Below the pieces are notes generated by a model. The model did no database searches. It was not told the DNA's origin and saw only the letters and a list, made by a program, of their open reading frames with translations. Below, piece by piece: positions 36,373 to 48,500 of a DNA stretch of 64,000 bases. Positions within the stretch are counted from its first letter, which is position 1; each line of letters opens with the position of its first letter. Position numbers and translations under genes: made by a program. This stretch comes from Lycium barbarum (lineage: Eukaryota; Streptophyta; Magnoliopsida; Solanales; Solanaceae): the NCBI RefSeq assembly GCF_019175385.1, contig NC_083344.1, positions 57,970,782 to 58,034,781 on the forward strand, written 5' to 3'.

Positions 36373-36559
36373 AGTTTGTCCTCGGAATGTCTACAGGCCG
36401 TGTCTCGTAGAGTCTTGTTTATCGATGTGTTGTGCACCACACCTATAAACAGGGAACTACAGGGCAATTAGGATGTTACTTTCTTTGGAATCTTAGATCG
36501 TGCGATAGAGCTGTGCTATTAGGGTGATTTTGATCTGACCCGTTCTTGTGCTTGCAGTG

Positions 36560-38358
36560 ATGCCTCCGAAAAAGGCAATAGCGGCCCAGAAGAGCAAAGC
36601 GAGGATGGGAGAGACTAGTCAGGCACAGCGAGCTACCAGGGCTCGTGTCTATGATTTGCCTGAGGTTGCGCCTCATTCTGAGGGGTCTGCTACACCACCG
36701 CTAGTACAGCCTGGAGCAGGACCTTCAGCAGCTCCAGAGGTCCGTGTACCCGCTCCTGAGACTCCAGCTCCTCAGCCTGGGGCAGAGGAAAGGACCCTGA
36801 GGGAGGCTGTACAGTTGCTGACTACACTGGTAGCAGGACAGGCTCGCAGACGCGGGCGGAGGGACGACGATGATGATGACAGGCGGGACAGCCTGAGAGT
36901 TCGGGAGTTTTTGTTATGTGGCCCTCCAGAGTTCTTCGGGTCTAAGCTCGATGAGGACCACCATGACTTTATTCGGGGGATGCGGCGCTCACTGGACTTG
37001 GTCAGGGCTTCAGAGACCGAGTCGGTCGAGCTGGCTTCGCACAGACTTTGAGATGTTGCCACTCATTGGTACGAGACTTGGGAGCTGTCTAGGGGAGAGG
37101 GTGCCCGTCCAGCCACTTGGGATCAGTTTGTGACCGCTTTCACCCGCCACTTTTTGCCCCCGGAGTTACGGCGGGCGCGGGCTGATCGATTCTTACATCT
37201 GCAGCAGAGGGGTCGGAGTGTTCGCGAGTATAACCTTGAGTTTGATTCTCTGGCCCGATATGCCCCGGCCGTGGTAGCAGATATGTCCGATCGGATGCAC
37301 AGATATTTTATGGGATTGGATCGGTATTTGATCGACGGCTGTATAGCAGTGTCATTGCAGACAGATATGGACATTGCCCGACTTCAGGCCTACGCGATGG
37401 GTATGGAGGATTGTCACAGGTCTGATCATCCTGGTAGAGATCGGGATAGGAGGCCGCCCAAGAGGGCTAGGTCCGCAGGTTATTCCGGGGATTCTCGAGA
37501 CGGACAGCCTCAGCAGCAGCAGTCAGGCAGACAGCTACCTTCGTCCGGCCGGAGTACTCAGTCAGGTAGCCGGAGATTTGACAGTGCAGGACCGTCTGGG
37601 GCCGGTCAGAGCTCCAGAGCGGCAGGTTCACAGGTATCCAGAGGTCCCAGCCAGGCCAGACCACCCAGACCCCGTTGTCCTCATTGCGGGAAGTCTCATC
37701 CTGGGGAGTGTTATCGAGCTACTGGAGCTTGCTTCTCGTGCGGTGGTCAGGGCCATTTTATGAGATACTGTCCGTTGGCGAGCGGTTCTGGTAGTGTGGC
37801 TCAGCCGACAGGGTCAGCCGCCGGTTCATCATCTGCTCCATCTGTTGCACGCCCTGGAGGGCTAGGTATGCCAGCACCGGCAGGACGCGGTGGCGTTTCA
37901 GGTTCTAGCGGTCCCTCGAACCGCATATATGCTTTGGCCAGCCGCCAGGATCAGGAGGCTTCGCCAAACGGGTCGTCACAGGTACATTACTGGTTTTCTC
38001 CAGATCTGTGTATGCATTGATTGACCCTGGCTCTACTTTATCATATATTTCCCCGCTCGTTGCTAGTAAAATTGGGATAGTGTCTGAGCCTATAGAGCCA
38101 TTTGAGGTAGCCACGCCAGTTGGGGATTTTATTGTAGCGAGACAGATCTATAGGGATTGTTCTGTGACCATTTATGATCGTTGCACTAAGGCTGATTTGA
38201 TAGAGTTAGATATGCTTGAGTTTGATGTCATTATGGGTATGGACTGGTTGTCTTCCTGTTATGCTAATGTCGACTGCCAGAAAAAGGTAGTCCGTTTTCA
38301 GTTTTCCAGGGGAACCAGCTATAGAGTGGTTCGGATCTACTGCATCGCCGAGGGGTAA
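36560..38358 (+). pseudogene. E7 copy 2 gag-protease (same TGA plus a GG insertion)
   Basis: Same start (MPPKKAIAAQKSK) and the same in-frame TGA (37049-37051) as copy 1. A GG insertion near 37970-37972 breaks the frame between gag and protease; the protease part (ALIDPGSTLSYIS, DVIMGMDWL) continues in another frame up to 38358. The zinc knuckle reads CFSCGGQGHFMRYC: cysteines and histidine are kept, but Asp before the last Cys became Tyr. The gag-to-RT frameshift seen in copy 1 is also present. Confidence 0.92.
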
Positions 38359-40324
38359 GTTTATTTCATACCTCAAGGCTAAGAAGATGATCCAGAAGGG
38401 TTATATCTATCATTTGGTTCGTGTGCACGATACTGCAGCGGAGATACCTACCCTTCAGTCTGTTTCGGTCGTCAGTGAGTTTCCAGATGTATTTCCTGAC
38501 GAGCTTCCTGGCCTTCCGCCTGAGCGGGAGATTGATTTCACTATAGAATTGATGCCGGATACGCAGCCTATATCTATTCCTCCGAACAGGATGGCACCAG
38601 CTGAGTTGAAAGAGTTGAAGGAGCAGCTGAAAGATTTGTTGGATAAGGGCTTTATTAGACCCAGCACATCACCCTGGGGAGCGCCGGTATTATTTGTGAG
38701 AAAGAAGGATGGGTCACTGCGGATGTGTATCGATTACCGGCAGCTTAATAAGGTGACTATAAAGAATAAATATCCCCTTCCCCGGATTGATGATTTGTTT
38801 GATCAGCTGCAGGGTGCTAAACATTTTTCAAAGATAGATCTGCGCTCAAGTTATCGTCAGGTGCGAGTGCGGGAGTCAGATATCCCGAAGACTGCTTTCA
38901 GGACCCGGTATGGGCATTATGAGTTTAGAGTTATGTCTTTCGGGCTGACTAATGCTCCAGCGGTATTTATGGATCTGATGAACCGGGTATTTCGGCCTTT
39001 TCTAGACATGTTTGTTATTGTATTTATTGATGACATCCTGATTTACTCGCGATCAGCCAAGGAGCATTCAGATCATTTGAGGACGGTACTTGGCATTCTC
39101 CGTCAGCAGAAGTTATATGCTAAATTCTCTAAATGTGAATTCTGGTCGACTTCTGTGGCATTCTTGGGCCATATTGTCGGCGCAGACGGTATTCGGGTTG
39201 ATACGCGGAAGATTGAGGCTGTGCAGAATTGGCCCAGGCCTACTACACCGACAGAGGTGCGTAGTTTTTTGGGATTGGCCGGATATTATCGCAGGTTCGT
39301 GGAGGATTTTTCTTCTATTGCAGCACCACTGACGAGGCTTACCCAGAAAGCAGCAAAATTCCAGTGGACCGATGCCTGCGAGCGCAGCTTTCAGATGCTA
39401 AAGGAGAGATTGGTTACAGCACCAGTTCTGGCTCTTCCAGAGGGATCTGACGGGTATATTGTCTATTGTGACGCCTCTGGTATTGGGATAGGTTGTGTAT
39501 TGATGCAGCACGGTCGAGTCATAGACTATGCTTCCCGGCAGCTCAGACCGCACGAGAAGAACTATCCCACTCATGATCTTGAGTTGGCCGCCGCGGTAAT
39601 TCATGCTTTGAAGATTTGGCGGCATTATTTGTATGGGGTCCATGTTGATATCTATACAGACCATAAGAGTCTCCAGTATATTTTTAAGCAGAAGGAGCTA
39701 AATTTACGGCAGCGGAGATGGCTTGAGTTACTAAAGGATTACGACGTTGATATTCTGTACCATCCAGGGAAAGCCAATGTGGTAGCTGACGCGCTTAGCC
39801 GCAAGTCCGTGGGTAGTCTGGCTGATGTACCATCTGATAAGAGAGATTTGGTTCGTGATATTCATCAGCTGGCCAGCCTCGGAGTTCGTTTGGTGGATTC
39901 TGGAGATTCTAGGATTTCTGTTCGTCCAGTTGCTGAGTCATCTATTATTCAGGAGGTAAAGCAGCGCCAGTTTGAAGATCCTCTCCTGACTCAGTACAGA
40001 GATGTGGCCCTTAATAAAACAAAGACTCAGTTTGAGATCTCGCCTGAAGGAGTATTATTATATGACGGCAGATTCTGTGTACCGGACGTTGCGGGCTTAC
40101 GGCGGCAGATTATGGGCGTGGCACATAATGCATGGTATTCTGTTCATCCTGGTTCCACTAAGATGTATCGTGATCTCAGGTGTTTGTATTGGTGGGACGG
40201 CATGAAGAAAGATATTGCTGAGTTTGTTAGTCAGTGCCCGAACTGCCAGCAAGTTAAGATCGAGCATCAGAAGCCCGGTGGATTATTACAGGAGATGGAA
40301 ATTCCAGCCTGGAATGGGAGATGA
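38327..40324 (+). pseudogene. E7 copy 2 pol: RT, RNase H and integrase zinc region
   Basis: Nearly identical to copy 1 over RT (FIDD active site), RNase H and the integrase zinc region. It differs at a few residues, for example LRSSYRQ instead of LRSGYRQ in RT and FRVMSFG instead of FRLMSFG. It ends at the same frameshift TGA (40322-40324). Confidence 0.93.
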
Positions 40325-40608
40325 TTAATATGGACTTCATTGTTGGGTTGCCGCGTACTCTACGCAGGTACGACTCTATTTGGGTTATTGTTGACAGGCT
40401 GACGAAATCAGCCCATTTCCTTCCGGTCCGGACTACTTATTCGGCTGAGGACTATGCCAGATTGTATATCAGAGAGATAGTCAGACTTCACGGGGTCCCT
40501 ATATCTATTATTACTGACCGAGGTGCCCAGTTTACAGCAAATTTCTGGAGGTCATTTCAGGGGGGATTAGGGACTCAGGTGAGCCTCAGTACAGCTTTTC
40601 ATCCTTAG
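40321..40608 (+). pseudogene. E7 copy 2 integrase catalytic core
   Basis: Same residues as copy 1, ending at the same TAG (40606-40608) just before the segment with the third catalytic residue. Confidence 0.9.
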
Positions 40609-40625
40609 ACTGACGGGCAGGCCGA

Positions 40626-41384
40626 GCGACTATTCAGACGCTCGAGGATATGTTGCGGGCCTGCGTTATTGATTTTAGGGGCAGCTGGGATGATCATTTG
40701 CCGCTTATCGAGTTTGCCTATAATAACAGTTATCGCTCCAGCATTCAGATGGCTCCGTACGAGGCCCTTTATGGCAGGAGATGCAGATCTCCTATTGGCT
40801 GGTTTGACGTCGGCGAGACTAAGTTGATTGGGCCAGATGTGATCCAGGAAGCTGTAGATAAGGTAAAGCTTATTCGGGAACGGCTATTGGCTGCTCAGAG
40901 TCGACAGAAAGCTTATGCTGATAGACGACGTCGACCGTTGGAGTTCCAGATTGGCGACTGGGTATTCCTGAAGGTGTCACCCATGAAGGGTGTTATGAGA
41001 TTTGGTAAGAAGGGTAAGTTGAGCCCGCGGTACATTGGGCCCTATCAGATTGTTCGGAGGATAGGCGCAGTCGCCTACGAGCTAGACTTGCCGTCCGACT
41101 TGGAGGCCGTACACCCGGTATTTCATGTGTCTATGTTGCGGAAGTGCATTGGTGACCCTTCCAGGTTATTTCCAGTGGATGACCTTCAGGTAATGGAGCA
41201 GTTATCTTATGACGAGCAGCCTGTATCTATTCTGGATCGTCAGGTAAGGAGATTGCGCACTAAGGAGGTGCCTTCTGTCAAAGTTCTGTGGCGCAACAGT
41301 AACCGAGAAGAGATGACTTGTGAGGCGGAGGATGAGATGAAGAAGAAATACCCCCATTTATTCCCAACGCCTCTTGTAATCTAG
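40626..41384 (+). pseudogene. E7 copy 2 integrase C-terminus with chromodomain-like tail
   Basis: Same frameshift as copy 1 near 40629, then open to 41384. The tail has MTCEAEDEM where copy 1 has MTWEAEDEM: a Trp conserved in chromodomain-like tails is changed to Cys. Confidence 0.9.
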
Positions 41385-41505
41385 ACTTTTGAAATTGTAG
41401 TATTAATGAACGGATGGACCATGTGTGTTATTTGTAAAAATGGTTTTCCCGTTATGTTTGTGAGCCTTCATAAGATTTACTTAACATTCGGGGATGAATG
41501 TTCTT

Positions 41506-41518
41506 AAGGGGGGGAGAA
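41506..41518 (+). other. E7 copy 2 polypurine tract
   Basis: AAGGGGGGGAGAA directly before LTR3. Confidence 0.92.
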
Positions 41519-44449
41519 TGTTATGTCCCGTGTTTTCGTATAAGTGGAAATCGAGAAATAATTAAGATTTGTGCTTTATGAGGAAATATTGTGATTTTAG
41601 TGAATATGGCTATGTTGGTTATGAAATCATTGATGGTAGGACATTGGGGAAGGCCGAGGGTAAATTTGGAATTTCGAAAATTAGTTTCGGGAATTACAAA
41701 ACGGGACGTTTTATGAATTGGGCCAAGAAAATATAAAACAAAATGAGGCCCAAAGTTTGATGGGGTGGCCGGCCATAGCCAAGGCCCAAGCCCCTTCTTA
41801 ATGATCATGTGCTATGCACATGACCAATAATTGGATATATATCCTTATGCTCCTTTTGAATTTTCAAGAAAACCAAGATAAACATAAAGAAAAATTGAAG
41901 AACACCCAAGAAGGGGTTCTCGGCCGAATAGGAGAAAAGGAAAAAAAAAATTCCCAAGCCTTTGATTCTAATCCAAAAATCTTAGTTTCTACATAGTTGT
42001 GAAGTACTCAAGACCCTCTTCAACGGGGTACAATTTGTTTGGCACAAGAACCACGTTTGCGGAAAATCGGAATTTCAAGAAAAAGGTGAGAAATCTATAT
42101 TTGGTGTTATGAAATGGGTTTATATGTTATAGTGATTGATGTTGCATGAAGATTAAGGAATGGTGTTGTGTTTGTGCATGGCGTGTGTGTGTGAGAAGGG
42201 TGTGTTTGGCCGTGAGCCATATTAGTTGGAAGGGAAGGCGAATTGCATTCTATTTAGTTTGTTAGTTGCGTCGTTGTGACCTTTATAACGTAAATGATTG
42301 ATTAATGAATTGAATTGGCGTTGGAAAAGAATTTCGGAACATTATCGGAAGGTATACACCTTTGGTATATTTGTGTATATCATTGTATATTTATGATACT
42401 AAAGACTTTAAATATGACTTATGGTTGATGTTAGTGAATTCGGAATGAAACGACGCAAGTTAGAACGTTCGTTGTAAGTTTTGATGTTTAGAAAGAAATA
42501 TGGAAAGTAATGAATTTTGGGAAATTTTGTACATGGTTTGGAATATATTTGGGATGTGATTGCAAAATCTTGAACGAGTGAATGAATACAATAATGTGGA
42601 TATAGATTTGGAATTGTGAAGTTTGAATGAAAGATTGTCAACTTGTGTAGTAAGGTAGAACTTTGAAGTTAGAATGATTTGATTGTGATTTATGTTGTTT
42701 GTGATGTTTGGGTTGTTGTTGTTGGTGTATTTGGAGCCGAGCTAAGTCTCGGGGATGTTAGATTTATAGGGGAAATGCTGCCGAAATTTCGGTAGACAAA
42801 AATCAAGTTAATGGAACTTTAAGCCTAAGAATCTCAAATTGGTAACTTTGACCATTTGCAGATTTCGGACGAAACGGGATTTGATTTTTGGGAGAGCATA
42901 AGACGTCTATAAGGTATGTAAAGCTTCCCACTTCTTCGTTTGGCATATCTTAGTATGTTAGGTAAATATCGGAATTTCCGGAGCAATTCTGCTCCTCGAA
43001 CCCCGATCTATAAAACGACTACTATTCATTCAATTCGATTGAAGCCTAACGGCTCTATTTTGGCTAGAATGCGGCCCAATGCCCGAAACCTATCGAAATG
43101 TGATCGGGTTACCTTGAAAATCATTATGTATGACCATTTTGCCTCTAAATGTTCATAAATTATGTTCGCCACCTCGTTTTGACCCGAGGTGGGCCCGCTA
43201 ACCCCGAGACGCCCTATTTGTCCTATCGGACTCTCCTTTTGAATGAAGTTTGATATGAACCCTTTGATCTCGAAACGTTCCTCTATGAGATATGCTTCGA
43301 TTGCTATGATATGTTAAATTACGCTTTTGAGCTATATGCACCACTTTGAAAACGTTTTGTGAAATGAACATTCGTACCAACTAACGATTTGACTATTTTG
43401 GTTTATGAAAGGATATATGAACTCATTATGTTTTGAAAGGCTATTTTGAAATATGAATTGCATTTGTTTGCTCACGACTCCGCTCGTGCCCTATTATGAC
43501 TTCGTTCACCGGTTCCCGGGTCGGTTATGATTCGTGCGCCCTATGATAATTCGGCCGTATGCTGTGTTCCGGTTCCCGAGACCTCGCCATAGGGCCGGGA
43601 TTCCGCTTGGAGTTATGCAGTGATATGGCTGGTGATGCGATACGCTCCCATATGTTTGTGTTCGGGGATGTACGGAGATTTGAAACCTTCTGGTGTAATG
43701 CTGTGTGTGGCGCCAGCGTCGGAGTGGCGACCACGTTCTTGAGAGTTTGCATGATTTCGTCTGCATTATGTATATGTATATGATTTGATACGGATTTGAC
43801 ATACCGATTTGTACTCCACTTTGTTATCTGATTTTCTTTTAGTTTGGCCCATATTTCTGTACTCCGTGTTTTACATACTCAGTACATATTTCGTGCTGAC
43901 CCCCTTTCTTCGGGGGCTGCGTTTCATGCCCGCAGGTACAGACATTGGTGATCCTCCACTGTAGGCTTCACTTTCTGCTATCTTGGAGTACTCCCTCTGA
44001 TCCGGAGTCCACTTTTGGTACAGACTTCTTGTGCTATGTATATACTCTGTGCATTTGACTATTTGGGTACGGCGGGGCCCTGTCTCGCCATATGTCTTTG
44101 TTTTGAATTCGTAGAGGCCTGTAGTCATATATGTGGGGCGAGGGTCCTATATATGTTTGTTTGATTTGGTTTTCTGGTCTTAAAGCGGTCCGTTTGTTAT
44201 GATGGCCCTAAATGGCCCTTATGCTTATATTTGCACTTTTGACCAGCGATGTCTATTCCGCCGCTCAGTTTGGATTCGATATGACATTTTGATTTGTGCG
44301 ACCACTTAAGACATATTTTGATATAAATTCTGTTTGATATGACTTTTATGAATTTTTGGAATATGCTCGGATTTGGTAAATGAATATGTGGTTTGGTCTG
44401 GGTACCCAGGTAGGGTGCCAGTCGCGGCCCACGGGGATGGGTCGTGACA
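41519..44449 (+). mobile_element. E7 LTR3 (2931 bp)
   Basis: TGTTATGTCCCG to GGATGGGTCGTGACA; followed by ATAAC (44450-44454), the right copy of the target-site duplication, then E8 filler. Confidence 0.95.
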
Positions 44450-44454
44450 ATAAC
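44450..44454. repeat. Target-site duplication of E7, right copy
   Basis: ATAAC, identical to 25540-25544. Confidence 0.9.
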
Positions 44455-45552
44455 GCGTAGACGTCCCTCGTCGATTTATTAGACTTTACAATCCTTGGAG
44501 TATTTCATGCCTCTGGTAACCTGTAGACCCTTCGCAGACTCTACGAATAAAATGAAATTTTCTAAGGTGTAACATTGTTTTACTTCAATAACCTTACATT
44601 GCTCTGCTGTTCCAGTCCATATTCTTGAATCTTCAACCTCATGTATCACTTCTCGACTTCTTTAAAAGGCTTTAACTGTCACTCTACTTTTTAGCTCTTA
44701 ATCTCAATCTTTAGAGTTGGCTATCAAATAGCGCTGGAGTTCCCTCATATAATAACTTTACATAGTTGCTCTGTGATCTGACTATCATTAACTAGTATAA
44801 TTCTGAAAGAATTTTTTTATTTGACATATAAATTCAATGTCTTCTAGTAACCAGCTCGTTCTGATCGTCTCGCTTAAACCATTTCACAATTTCACTTAAC
44901 CCCAGTTGTAACACTTTAGGCATATTATCTCGTGTCGTTTCTTTATCTTTAATTCAAACTCTTCTATTTCCTCTTTACTCAGATTTTGCTCTTAGTTTTT
45001 CTGTCACACATTATGTTACAATCTTTACAAAAATATGTGAAGGTGCTCAAATGAGCCCGAGAAATGCCTTAGCGTCGTTTAACTAGTCTTCATGATTTAC
45101 CTTGCATTCTCCTCTCGTATCTTACAATCGGTATCGAGATAAATCTTCGGCTCAACCATGGCCATGTCCTATTTTCCCTCAGTACTAATTCAATCTCGGT
45201 AATTTGGCTCAAACCATCTTACACCTTTCCTTGATGTACCCAAAATATCATAACCGCATTGTTATTACTGAATCCTTACTCTTCTTATCAAGTACTCACT
45301 TGGTCTCATTCTTAGCATACAAATATTCGTAGGTTGCATAACTATTCTTGTACAACTTGTATAAACTATGTCCAATCTAAGTCATAGTCTTTCCTTCTCC
45401 TGGTTCATTCTGCTTTACATATCACACCCGTACTAAAAATCGCTCGTAGCCTATCTTGTCATACTCCTTTCCCTTTCTTTATTCACCCTTTGATTTTCTC
45501 ATATCCTACTATAGGAGATTTTCTATCCCTTCTCCTTTGCTACTTGTAAGTC
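44455..45552 (-). mobile_element. E8 internal region, second piece
   Basis: Non-coding, pyrimidine-rich filler between the E7 and E9 insertions. No open frame with recognisable motifs on either strand. Confidence 0.6.
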
Positions 45553-45557
45553 GCTAT

Positions 45558-48500
45558 TGTCACGACCCAGCCCTGTGGGCCGCGACTGGTGCCCTACTTG
45601 GGCACCCAAACGGACATACAAACTAAATCATCATAACAAAGCTAAATACAGATTTCATATTCATCATTTTTAAACAGAGTTGAGAACGAATATTATCTTG
45701 CGCGATTGCGCGTACAAAACATTATATCAGAATCAGAAAAGGCGGCGGAATATACATCGCCGAACATGTGCACATATATCAAAAAGCCGGCAAGGCTACC
45801 AAATGTGTCAAAAGCCGACAAGGCTGTCAAATATATCAAAAGCCGACAAGGCTATCAAATGGCACAATGGCCCAAAACACATATACAAATGCACAACGAC
45901 AAGGCTGCCATAAACATATACGAAATGCACGCCGACGAGGCTGCCATAACGAATGGAATCATATAAACACATCTATACAGAAGTAGGCACATACACCCAC
46001 AAGTACGTCTACAGACCTCTAAACAGACCAAACGAATCATATGGCGGGACAGGGCCCCGCTGTACCCCTGAACGAAAATATACATACATAGCGAACCAAA
46101 AGTATACCAAAAGTATATGCTCCGAAATGAGAAGAGCACTCCAAACAGCTGAAAGGGATATCCTAAACTGGGGGATCACCGAACTGTGCATCTGTACCTG
46201 CGGGCATGAAACGCAGCCCCCGAAGAAAGGGGGTCAGTACGAAATATGTACTGAGTATGCAAAGCAGAATATACAGAAAACAAACCTGAGACATAAACGA
46301 AACAGAAGTGTCGAACATAAGTGCAAATCCAATCATATCAAAATGTTTAGTTTCAAATATGTAAGTCATGCATAGGGTACAGAAGAATATGGTCGCCCGC
46401 CCGTCGATGGCGCCATAACACAACATAACACCAGAAAGTCTCAAATCTCCGTATCCCCGTCACATATCACATCACAGCATAACGCCATGCACAGCATAAC
46501 ACCAAATATAAGTGGAACCCGACCCTCTTTTGCGAGTAGCTCGGTGAACCATAAACACAGCATAACTCCGGAGTATATCAAAATGGGCACGATAACAGAA
46601 CCGGCCCGGGACTCGGCGAAAGGAATAACAGAATGCACGAGTAGAGTCGTGAGTAGTCATATGCATAAAATCATTATCATAAATTCAAACATAAGCAAAA
46701 TAATCATACTTGGAAATCGAATAGTAGTCATATCAAATTCTTTCAAAAAAATTCCGAATTTCATAAAGGAAAGTCGCGGGACCCACGGACGGGTATTTAC
46801 CCGAATCGGGCCCGCCTATAGAAAATATATTCATCATATGCCATATAAACTCTTACAAAAGTATTAACGCAATCCGAATCCTTCGGAGGAAGATATGGCA
46901 TTTATAGTTCGGAATTCGTTAAAACAACTTATTGTGCAACATTTGGAAATCATTTCCTTCAAAGGCATAATAGTTCATATTTCGTCATATCATACATAAG
47001 GATGCCAAAGAATATATGTAAGGATCATAGCGAACTCGGATTTCGAATTTAGGATTTCCTTAAGGCTAGTAGTCTAGCCTATTATTAACTAAAGCATGCC
47101 AAACGAAAGAAGGGCTAAGCTTTACATACCTCGTACGCATTCCAAGCTAGCCAATCTAAAGTTAATCCCAACTACGCCTCGGGCTCCCCAAGGTCTACAA
47201 ATATGCCAATGAACACCAAAAATTAGCTAAGGGCACTTAAGCCATTCATTCCAAACTAATCATTAAATTCTACGGAAAATTCGGCAGCATTTCCCCTGTA
47301 AATAGGCCATCCCGAGAATTTAATTCGCTCACAATCAACAACAACAACCACAATAACCAACCTAGTAACATCGATAATCAATTCGAAAGGCAAAACAACA
47401 TTAATAGCTCTCTTTTACACCATTCGACAACTTTCCAAATATTCAATTCAACGGCTTACATTCAAGCCACAATATCGCTCACACATTTAATTATCAACCC
47501 AAATCCTTACCACAATATTCAAGGGCATTCTAAACAATTCACATAATATTTCCAACAATCCAACAATTTGCTCCAAAAGTGGCCGAAAACAGCCCCCTAG
47601 ACCGTGAGCAGCCCCCTATTTACATTCCTCATTTTCAAGCCATGTTTTGTATCACAATCCACAATATAACGACATAATTTTCATAGATATACGAATTACA
47701 TCAAACACACAATAAGCCTTAGATCAGCCCATACCATCTCAACATAATTCTTGAGTCATTAGGTGCTCAATTCCAACTAGAATTCATAACGACGACAATT
47801 AAAACGTTAAGCAATATTAATGCGATCTTCGACATATTCTATGACCCACATTCGTCCACACTATACATATACATAGGTTGATGGTTCTCATAAATAAAGA
47901 TTGCATTAAATGCACAAAGTTCTCCAAATCAGTCCGCAACACTTACTATATCAATTTGGGACATTAAACTCCCATTTCCAACACAAACGTCATCACAACA
48001 ACCATTAAAACGCTAAGCGATGCTAATTCATTCTTGGCCAAACATTTGTGGGCTATACACGGCTACATTACCCACATATATACATGTATTGATGATTTTT
48101 ATTATCTTCTCCATCCTACAACAATCAAATATGCTACAAACATTTAATTAATCAATTTTATCACAACACCCATTTACATAACCACACCCATACACACGGC
48201 TAGAACACCCATCACACAACCCACTTCCAACATGCTATATTTCATGATTTCCATCCATATTAACATACCATAACATGAATAAAATGTTCACAACACATAA
48301 AACAAGAGCAAACTTACCTTTCTCCTTCAATTGCACAAATGGCTAGGGTTTGCTATTTGACACAACGGATGGTTGGATGACCCAAACAATACTTCTACGC
48401 CACTTAGGGACCTCTAATTAGTGGGTTAACACCAAGGAAATAATTTTAGAGAAGCTAAAAAAATGGGGTTGGTTTTTCTTGGTGCTAGCCGAGAGCTATG

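Larger units (their letters stand above)
25545..44449 (+). mobile_element. E7: tandem Ty3/gypsy (Tekay/Del-type) array LTR-int-LTR-int-LTR
   Basis: Three LTRs (25545-28265, 33426-36356, 41519-44449) alternate with two complete internal regions (28266-33425, 5160 bp; 36357-41518, 5162 bp). Only the outermost ends carry a target-site duplication (ATAAC). The middle LTR is shared: it follows one polypurine tract and precedes the next primer-binding site. Both internal regions have gag, protease, RT, RNase H, integrase and chromodomain-like segments, with the same stops and frameshifts. The clade call rests on the integrase C-terminus (ending VKVLWRN...EEMTWEAEDEMKKKYPHLF), typical of Tekay/Del chromoviruses. 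Confidence 0.95.

Noticed and set aside
28266..41518. Endogenous pararetrovirus or env-bearing errantivirus
   Set aside because: Gene order gag-protease-RT-RNase H-integrase with a chromodomain-like tail, LTRs and tRNA-Met primer site is that of Ty3/gypsy chromoviruses. No movement protein, no envelope-like frame between integrase and the 3' LTR.
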